In this document: in pieces, positions 43,344 to 49,004 of the stretch
Numbering within the stretch: the first letter of the stretch is position 1
Layout of the letters: each line of letters starts with the position of its first letter
Source: Photobacterium sp. Ph5
Lineage (GTDB): Bacteria; Pseudomonadota; Gammaproteobacteria; Enterobacterales; Vibrionaceae
Direction: 5' to 3'
Length of the DNA stretch: 49,004 bases
Assembly (NCBI RefSeq): GCF_022129445.1
Contig: NZ_JADQAQ010000034.1
Coordinates: 1-49,004, forward strand
Notes under the pieces: generated by a model
Database searches by the model: none
What the model was told of the DNA's origin: nothing
What the model saw: the letters and a program-made list of their open reading frames with translations, nothing else
Position numbers and translations under genes: made by a program

Positions 43344-46253
43344 ATGTCTACACTTTTTAATTTTGGCGACACTGATCTATCTACAACAGTGCCTGTTGTT
43401 AATGGTTTATATGACTTAACGCTTGATGAATTGTTATTAAGCCAAGAGCACTATGAATCTGATGTACGCTCATACCCAAGACGTTTACCGTTAGCAATCG
43501 CGAAAGCGGCAGGTGTATTAGTTGAAGATACCCGAGGGCAATTATTTGTTGATTGCTTAGCTGGGGCGGGAACGCTAGCACTTGGCTATAATCATCCAGA
43601 AATTAATAAGTCAATTGTTGAACAATTAGAATCAGGCTTACCATATCAAACTCTTGATATAACAACGGTTGTTAAAGATAGATTTATTAAGCAATTGTTG
43701 AACTTTCTCCCCGAGTCGTTTGCAAATAATGCTTGTGTACAATTTTGTGGTCCAACAGGGGCTGATGCTGTAGAAGCTGCGATTAAACTAGCCAAACAAA
43801 CAACAGGTAGAAATACCATGGCAGCTTTTCATGGTGCTTATCATGGAATGACCAATGGCACGATGGCGATGATGGGAAATTTGAACACTAAATCTCGCCG
43901 TCAAGGGTTAATGGCTGATGTACATTTCCTGCCATTCCCATATTCATTGCGCTGTCCGTATGGTTTGTCTGGCGATGAAGGCGCAAAACAAAGCTTACGT
44001 TATATCGAACGTATGCTGAGTGACGATGAAAGCGGAATTCAAAAACCTGCAGCCATCATTGTAGAGCCTGTTCAAGGTGAGGGCGGGGTTATTCCTGCGC
44101 CTGCTTTTTGGCTGCGAGAATTGCGTCGAATAACGCAAGAGCATGGCATTCTTCTTATCTTTGATGAGATCCAATGTGGTATTGGTAAAACGGGTCACAA
44201 TTTTGCGTTTGAAGAATCAGGGATCACGCCCGATATTCTTTGTTTATCAAAAGCGGTAGGCGGTGGTTTGCCAATGTCAGTCCTTATTTTTAATAAAGAG
44301 ATTGATAGTTGGAATCCTGGAGAGCATACCGGCACATTTCGTGGCAACCAGTTAGCGATGGCAACAGGGGCTAAAACGTTAGAAATAATTGAACGGGATG
44401 GTTTAGTTGAGCATGCTCAAAAAGCCGGTATGTATCTGCGTCGCGGTTTAGAAAAAGTGGCGGCTCAAACCAGTTGTATTGCTGAAGTGCGCGGTAAAGG
44501 TTTAATGTTGGGCATTGAAATTGTTCAATCTGATGGTAGTAAAAATAAGTTTGGTGAGCCAGTCGCCGATCCTGAGTTAACTGCTGCAATTCAACGCTCT
44601 GCATTAGAGCGCGGTTTGATTATTGAAAAAGGTGGGCGTCAAGGCTCGGTATTACGTTTTTTACCGCCTCTTATTATTAGTTTTGAACAGCTTGATTTTG
44701 TTATTAATACGATTAAAGAGGCTATTGAGGTACATGTTGAACCGACTGAACAAGGATTGGTTTTAGAGTCGGATAATAAAGCTAATTGGAAGGAGTACTT
44801 TATTCAAACGGGTAAAGGCGGATCTGAGAGTTTTGAAACGGCGCTGAATCAAACGACTCAAGTGCTGAAAAAAGTCTTTGAACAAACTAATCAGCCTTAT
44901 TCGGGGATGGATCCTCAATTATTAAAAACGCTAATAAATGGCATTGACCTAAATCAGCCGCAATCCTCACTTGATGCTGTGATTGATCAAACAGGCGATC
45001 TTATCGCGAAGCACTCAATTATGGTGCAACACCCGTATTGTATTGCGCATTTACATACTCCGCCACTTGTCCCTGCTATTGCTGCAGAAGCTTTTATTGC
45101 AGCATTGAATCAGTCAATGGATTCTTGGGATCAAGCCAGTGCAGCAACGTTTGTTGAGCAGAAAATCGTTGATTGGTTGTGCGATGTTTATCAACTAGGT
45201 CAGCAAGCGGATGGTGTATTCACCAGTGGGGGAACACAAAGCAACCTGATGGGATTATTGTTAGCACGTGATTGGGCTGCCGACACTATCTCTGGTCATA
45301 ATATTCAGCAACAAGGTTTGCCATCATACGCGGATAAACTACGTATATTATGTTCGAAAAAATCCCATTTCACGGTGCAAAAATCAGCGTCGTTGATGGG
45401 GCTTGGTGAACAATCTGTAGTCTGTGTTGATACTAATCCTGATGGCACTATTCAATTAGCATCTTTAATTACCACGATTGAAGCATTAAAAGTAGATGAT
45501 CTTATTCCGTTTGCAGTTGTTGGAACAGCAGGAACAACAGATCACGGCGCAATTGATGATCTTACAGGATTGGCAGATATTTCTGCTCGTCACAATCTTT
45601 GGTTCCATGTTGATGGTGCATACGGTGGCGCTCTCATTTTAAGTCGTCATCAAAGTCGTTTGCATGGTATTGAAAAAGCTGATTCGTTAAGCGTTGATTT
45701 TCATAAGCTTTTCTTTCAACCGATTAGCTGTGGTGCAGTGTTAGTGAAAGATAAAGCGCACTTTAAATACCTGCTCCACCATGCAGATTATCTTAATCGT
45801 GAAGATGATTTACTGCCAAATTTAGTGGATAAATCAATAGCAACAACTAAGCGTTTTGATGCTTTAAAAGTGTTAATGACAATGCAAAGCGTTGGCGCTG
45901 ATGCATTAGGTGAAATGTACGATCATCTTATTAATCAAACGCAACATGTCGCCGATTTAGTTAATCAACAACCGCAATTTGAGTTATTGGCCGATCCTGC
46001 TTTATCTACAGTGTTATTCCGTTTTGTAGGTGAAGGAGCAAACTTAAATGAGCAACAACTTAACCAACTGAATAAACAATTGCGCATAGATGCCTTAGTA
46101 CAAGGACAAGCCGTACTGGGTGAAACTGTTGTTGACGATAAAGTGGCATTAAAGTTCACGATTTTAAACCCGTGTTTAACTATTAACGATTTTAAAACCT
46201 TATTGAATAAAGTCTCTCAATTAGGTCAATCGCTATTGTCTTCGACTCAGTAA
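43344..46253 (+). CDS. Fused L-2,4-diaminobutyrate aminotransferase/decarboxylase
   Basis: 969 residues joining two PLP enzymes. The N-terminal half (about 1-460) is a class III aminotransferase making diaminobutyrate from aspartate semialdehyde and glutamate: GAGTLALGYNHPEI, FDEIQCGIGKTG, and the PLP lysine in CLSKAVGGG near residue 303. The C-terminal half (about 480-969) is a group II decarboxylase yielding 1,3-diaminopropane: HTPPLVPAIAAEAFI, GVFTSGGTQSNLMGL, WFHVDGAYGGALI, and the PLP lysine in VDFHKLFFQP near 788. The same fusion exists in V. cholerae. It feeds the next two genes for norspermidine synthesis. GGAACG precedes the ATG. The upstream leader ORF and hairpin suggest feedback control. 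Confidence 0.95.
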   Translation: MSTLFNFGDTDLSTTVPVVNGLYDLTLDELLLSQEHYESDVRSYPRRLPLAIAKAAGVLVEDTRGQLFVDCLAGAGTLALGYNHPEINKSIVEQLESGLPYQTLDITTVVKDRFIKQLLNFLPESFANNACVQFCGPTGADAVEAAIKLAKQTTGRNTMAAFHGAYHGMTNGTMAMMGNLNTKSRRQGLMADVHFLPFPYSLRCPYGLSGDEGAKQSLRYIERMLSDDESGIQKPAAIIVEPVQGEGGVIPAPAFWLRELRRITQEHGILLIFDEIQCGIGKTGHNFAFEESGITPDILCLSKAVGGGLPMSVLIFNKEIDSWNPGEHTGTFRGNQLAMATGAKTLEIIERDGLVEHAQKAGMYLRRGLEKVAAQTSCIAEVRGKGLMLGIEIVQSDGSKNKFGEPVADPELTAAIQRSALERGLIIEKGGRQGSVLRFLPPLIISFEQLDFVINTIKEAIEVHVEPTEQGLVLESDNKANWKEYFIQTGKGGSESFETALNQTTQVLKKVFEQTNQPYSGMDPQLLKTLINGIDLNQPQSSLDAVIDQTGDLIAKHSIMVQHPYCIAHLHTPPLVPAIAAEAFIAALNQSMDSWDQASAATFVEQKIVDWLCDVYQLGQQADGVFTSGGTQSNLMGLLLARDWAADTISGHNIQQQGLPSYADKLRILCSKKSHFTVQKSASLMGLGEQSVVCVDTNPDGTIQLASLITTIEALKVDDLIPFAVVGTAGTTDHGAIDDLTGLADISARHNLWFHVDGAYGGALILSRHQSRLHGIEKADSLSVDFHKLFFQPISCGAVLVKDKAHFKYLLHHADYLNREDDLLPNLVDKSIATTKRFDALKVLMTMQSVGADALGEMYDHLINQTQHVADLVNQQPQFELLADPALSTVLFRFVGEGANLNEQQLNQLNKQLRIDALVQGQAVLGETVVDDKVALKFTILNPCLTINDFKTLLNKVSQLGQSLLSSTQ

Positions 46254-46293
46254 TACAACCACACAGATAAATGAATTTAGAAGGAAATAAATA

Positions 46294-47538
46294 ATGGCTA
46301 TTTTACAAATTGGTGCTGGTGGTGTTGGCTGGGTTGTCGCACATAAAGCGGCGCAAAATAATGACGTACTTGGCGATATTACATTAGCTTCTCGTACAAT
46401 TGGCAAATGTGAAAAGATCATTAGCTCGATTGATAAGAAAAATAATTTAAAAGATCCGACAAAGACAATTCAAGCACGTGCTGTCAATGCCGACGATGTT
46501 GACGCATTAGTTGCTTTAATTGAAGACGTGAAACCTGATTTAGTTATTAATGCAGGGCCTCCGTGGGTCAATATGTCGATAATGGAAGCGTGCTATGAAG
46601 CGAAAGTTTCTTATCTCGATACTTCTGTTGCTGTTGATTTATGCTCTGAAGGTCAGCAAGTGCCTCAAGCTTATGATTGGCAATGGGGTTACCGTGAGAA
46701 ATTCAAGCAAGCAGGCATTACAGGTATTTTAGGTGCGGGTTTTGATCCTGGTGTGGTGAGTGTTTTTGCAGCGTATGCAGTAAAGCATTTGTTTGATGAA
46801 ATCGACAGCATTGATGTAATGGATGTCAATGCAGGCGATCACGGTAAGAAGTTTGCGACTAACTTTGATCCAGAAACCAATATGTTAGAAATCCAAGGCG
46901 ATTCTTTCTATTGGGAAAATGGTGAATGGAAACAAGTGGGTTGTCATAGCCGTATGCTTGAATTTGATTTCCCGCTGGTGGGGAAACATAAAGTTTATTC
47001 TATGGCGCATGATGAAGTACGTTCAATGCAGGAATTTATTCCAGCAAAACGTATTGAGTTTTGGATGGGCTTTGGTGATAAATACCTAGATTACTTCAAT
47101 TGTATGCGTGATATTGGCTTATTAAGTCCAGATCCACTAACGCTGCATGATGGCACTGTTGTACAACCACTTCATGTTTTAAAAGCGTTATTGCCTGATC
47201 CGACATCATTAGCGCCGGGTTACACAGGAAAAACCTGTATAGGTACTTGGATACAAGGCAAGAAAGAGGGTAAAGAACGCAGTGTGTTTATCTACAACAA
47301 CGCTGATCATGAAGTGGCGTATGAAGATGTAGAGCATCAAGCAATTTCATACACAACAGGTGTTCCTGCTATTACTGCCGCATTACAGTTCTTTAATGGT
47401 AAATGGGCTGATAAAGGTGTGTTCAATATGGAGCAGCTAGACCCTGACCCATTCTTAGCGACAATGCCAACAATTGGCTTAGATTGGCATGTACAAGAAT
47501 TGCCCGTCGGTCAGCCTGATATTCAAATTTTAAAATAA
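46294..47538 (+). CDS. Carboxynorspermidine dehydrogenase (saccharopine dehydrogenase-like)
   Basis: 414 residues. The Rossmann fold starts at once (AILQIGAGGVGWVVAHKAAQN), followed by a substrate domain with the LINAGPPWVNMSIMEACYE and GAGFDPGVVSVFAAYA segments characteristic of carboxynorspermidine/carboxyspermidine dehydrogenases. It condenses 1,3-diaminopropane with aspartate semialdehyde and reduces the imine with NADPH to carboxynorspermidine. It lies 40 bases after the Dat-Ddc gene with AGAAGGAAAT as ribosome site. A terminator-like hairpin separates it from nspC. Confidence 0.95.
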   Translation: MAILQIGAGGVGWVVAHKAAQNNDVLGDITLASRTIGKCEKIISSIDKKNNLKDPTKTIQARAVNADDVDALVALIEDVKPDLVINAGPPWVNMSIMEACYEAKVSYLDTSVAVDLCSEGQQVPQAYDWQWGYREKFKQAGITGILGAGFDPGVVSVFAAYAVKHLFDEIDSIDVMDVNAGDHGKKFATNFDPETNMLEIQGDSFYWENGEWKQVGCHSRMLEFDFPLVGKHKVYSMAHDEVRSMQEFIPAKRIEFWMGFGDKYLDYFNCMRDIGLLSPDPLTLHDGTVVQPLHVLKALLPDPTSLAPGYTGKTCIGTWIQGKKEGKERSVFIYNNADHEVAYEDVEHQAISYTTGVPAITAALQFFNGKWADKGVFNMEQLDPDPFLATMPTIGLDWHVQELPVGQPDIQILK

Positions 47539-47551
47539 GACAATCCTATTT

Positions 47552-47590
47552 AAGCGAGCTTTTATGATGATCCAAGCTCGCTTTCTTATT
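47552..47590 (+). terminator. Terminator-like hairpin before nspC
   Basis: AAGCGAGCTT (47552-47561) pairs with AAGCTCGCTT (47574-47583), then TCTTATTT. It lies inside the norspermidine operon, 14 bases after the dehydrogenase stop, so it would reduce but need not abolish nspC transcription. Confidence 0.75.
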
Positions 47591-47616
47591 TCTACATAAA
47601 AGAAGAGAAAGCCATC

Positions 47617-48735
47617 TTGAAAACCCCTTACTTCATGATTGATGAGCAGAAGCTGATCGATAATTTAGAGCAAGCCAAAAAGTTAAAACAATTATCTGGT
47701 GTAAAACTGGTACTCGCGTTGAAGTGTTTTTCAACATGGGGTGTGTTTGATGTCATGAAGCCTTATCTTGACGGTACAACCAGTAGTGGGCCATTTGAAG
47801 TCAGGTTAGGCGCTGAAAAATTTGGTGGTGAAACTCATGCTTATAGCGTTGGGTATAGCCAAGAAGATGTAGAAGAGGTACTAGAGTACTGTAATAAAAT
47901 TATTTTTAACTCCGTTTCTCAATTGCAAGCCCATCGCCATTTGGCTGACGGCAAAGCGTCAGTTGGTTTACGTTTAAATCCGGGGATAAGTTGTGCAGGG
48001 CAAGATTTAGCTGATCCTGCTCGTCAGTATTCGCGTTTAGGAGTGCAAGAAAACCTATTAACAGATGAATTGTTTGATGATCTCGATGGCGCGATGTTTC
48101 ATATGAACTGTGAAAATAAAAGTGCGGATGCGTTTATTGCGTTATTAGATTCTATATCAGACCGGTTCGGGCGTTATTTGGAAAAACTTGATTGGGTGAG
48201 TTTAGGTGGCGGTGTTTTCTTCACTTGGCCTGATTACGAGTTAGAAAAGTTATCTCTTGCATTAAAAGCATTTGCTTCCCGATTTAATGTCCAATTATAT
48301 CTAGAGCCAGGCGAAGCCATTATTACTCAAACAGCAGATTTGGTTGTGACTGTGGTTGATATTGTCGAAAATAAAATGAAAACGGCAATTGTAGATAGTG
48401 CGACAGAAGCGCATCGACTCGATACATTAATTTATAATGAGCCCGCCACAATTAGTGAAGCTTCTGAAAAGGGGAGTTATCAATACGTGATTGGCAGTTG
48501 TTCTTGTTTAGCGGGTGACCAATTCTGTGTAGCTAACTTTGAACAGCCATTAGCTATTGGACAGAAATTACACATAGCAGATAGTGCGGGATATACCATG
48601 GTGAAGCTTAATTGGTTCAATGGCTTAAGAATGCCTAGTATTTATTGCCGTAGAATCGATGGTGGCGTGGAAAAATTAAACGAATTTACTTATCAAGACT
48701 TTGAGTCTTCATTGTCGCGTTTTTCAATTTCGTAA
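47617..48735 (+). CDS. nspC: Carboxynorspermidine decarboxylase
   Basis: 372 residues from a TTG start (no ATG in frame upstream; AGAAGAG ribosome site). Alanine-racemase-fold PLP decarboxylase. The PLP lysine lies in [16 protein letters not shown] near residue 36, the specificity region in [13 protein letters not shown], the phosphate loop in [11 protein letters not shown] near 190, EPGEAIIT near 227, and the active-site cysteine segment [12 protein letters not shown] near 290. It converts carboxynorspermidine to norspermidine, a biofilm-linked polyamine in vibrios sensed by NspS-MbaA. The strong match to V. cholerae NspC supports the whole-operon assignment. Confidence 0.96.
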   Translation: MKTPYFMIDEQKLIDNLEQAKKLKQLSGVKLVLALKCFSTWGVFDVMKPYLDGTTSSGPFEVRLGAEKFGGETHAYSVGYSQEDVEEVLEYCNKIIFNSVSQLQAHRHLADGKASVGLRLNPGISCAGQDLADPARQYSRLGVQENLLTDELFDDLDGAMFHMNCENKSADAFIALLDSISDRFGRYLEKLDWVSLGGGVFFTWPDYELEKLSLALKAFASRFNVQLYLEPGEAIITQTADLVVTVVDIVENKMKTAIVDSATEAHRLDTLIYNEPATISEASEKGSYQYVIGSCSCLAGDQFCVANFEQPLAIGQKLHIADSAGYTMVKLNWFNGLRMPSIYCRRIDGGVEKLNEFTYQDFESSLSRFSIS

Positions 48736-48736
48736 A

Positions 48737-48772
48737 TGAGACAAAGTTAATAATTAAAGATTGTCTGGTTTT
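48737..48772 (+). terminator. Weak terminator-like hairpin after nspC
   Basis: AGACAA pairs with TTGTCT across an A/T-rich interior, followed by GGTTTTTG. Short stem, so only a modest call. Confidence 0.4.
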
Positions 48773-48846
48773 TGATCATTTACGGGCTGAAATATAGGTT
48801 GATGTAATGGAAAATGACCAATTAAATAAAAAGTCATAATTTTTCG

Positions 48847-48874
48847 TTGACTGATTCTGTAAAATCAGTAAATT
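48847..48874 (+). promoter_or_regulatory. Promoter of the tRNA unit
   Basis: TTGACT (48847-48852) and TAAATT (48869-48874) are spaced 16 bases apart, followed by a GC-rich stretch (ACCGCAGCGGGG) of the kind that gives stringent control at stable-RNA promoters. It lies 75 bases before tRNA-Cys. A near-perfect palindrome TTCTGAAAAAGTT/AACTTCTTCAGAA just before the tRNA probably marks the processed leader. Confidence 0.65.
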
Positions 48875-48950
48875 ACACCACGTACCGCAGCGGGGTGACT
48901 CGCAAAGGACAAAAGATTCTGAAAAAGTTAACTTCTTCAGAAACAACGTT

Positions 48951-49004
48951 GGCGCGTTGGCAGAGTGGCTATGCAGCGGATTGCAAATCCGTGGACCTCG
49001 GTTC
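48951..49004 (+). tRNA. cysT: tRNA-Cys (anticodon GCA), 3' end outside window
   Basis: Begins GGCGCGTTGGCAGAGTGG. The anticodon stem-loop GGATT-GCA-AATCC has GCA at 48983-48985, and the T-arm start CCTCGGTTC is at the window edge. It is close to E. coli tRNA-Cys (same acceptor GGCGCGT and same anticodon arm). About 20 bases are missing because the window ends. Confidence 0.96.

Noticed and set aside
48875..48950. Degenerate tRNA-Gly before tRNA-Cys
   Set aside because: No D-arm, anticodon arm or T-arm pattern; the region is a promoter plus a palindromic leader.

Overview
The window looks like a chromosomal segment of a Vibrionaceae gammaproteobacterium, most likely Photobacterium or a close relative. 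The base composition is AT-rich by eye. Three markers support this: the uvrY(varA)-uvrC-pgsA block, the norspermidine operon with its fused aminotransferase/decarboxylase, and a UPF0397-type ECF transporter very close to Vibrio versions. I see no CRISPR array, insertion sequence, prophage or attachment site. Species assignment is inference.

Layout. 1-3.8 kb, minus strand: a type II NADH dehydrogenase-like flavoprotein, two tandem Gfa-family formaldehyde-activating enzymes, and the start of a class III alcohol dehydrogenase that leaves the window (glutathione-dependent formaldehyde detoxification). 4.3-4.9 kb: a decayed PhoD-type phosphatase pseudogene, then an unknown secreted protein. 5.8-9.6 kb: catabolic acetolactate synthase and acetolactate decarboxylase (acetoin pathway), then a NupC nucleoside permease. 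10.1-13 kb: a 32-codon candidate small gene and an overlapping pair (MltF-like transglycosylase and von Willebrand A protein). 13.2-15.7 kb: a lipoprotein, a YehS-like protein and a zinc-type cation diffusion facilitator.

15.8-23.2 kb is a copper/silver resistance region on the minus strand: a small Cys/Met/His-rich exported protein behind a MerR-type promoter (19-bp spacer), a TolC-like channel, a CusB adaptor carrying two fused CusF-like domains, the CusA pump, and a separately terminated periplasmic cupredoxin. 23.3-25.9 kb holds a CHASE-GGDEF diguanylate cyclase and a lipoprotein diacylglyceryl transferase that looks like the Bacteroidetes form. 26-29.25 kb is an ECF vitamin/precursor transporter (S, fused A-A', T) preceded by a leader that can fold into a nested-helix RNA.

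30-33.2 kb: uvrY-uvrC-pgsA. 33.3-37.8 kb: small accessory genes (membrane proteins, a 25% histidine protein, a Fur-box-linked siderophore-interacting reductase, an SDR, NUDIX, ABM and MAPEG proteins). 37.9-42.6 kb: the nirB-nirD-nirC-cobA nitrite reductase operon behind an FNR site. 43.0-48.7 kb: the complete norspermidine route (Dat-Ddc fusion, carboxynorspermidine dehydrogenase, carboxynorspermidine decarboxylase). It is preceded by a 23-codon ORF with a strong ribosome site and an 11-bp inverted repeat, which together look like a polyamine-responsive leader. The window ends inside a tRNA-Cys gene.

The most promising undescribed elements are the norspermidine leader peptide with its hairpin (43.07-43.24 kb) and the structured leader of the ECF operon (29.07-29.25 kb). 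All functional statements are from motif reading and family knowledge; no searches were run.
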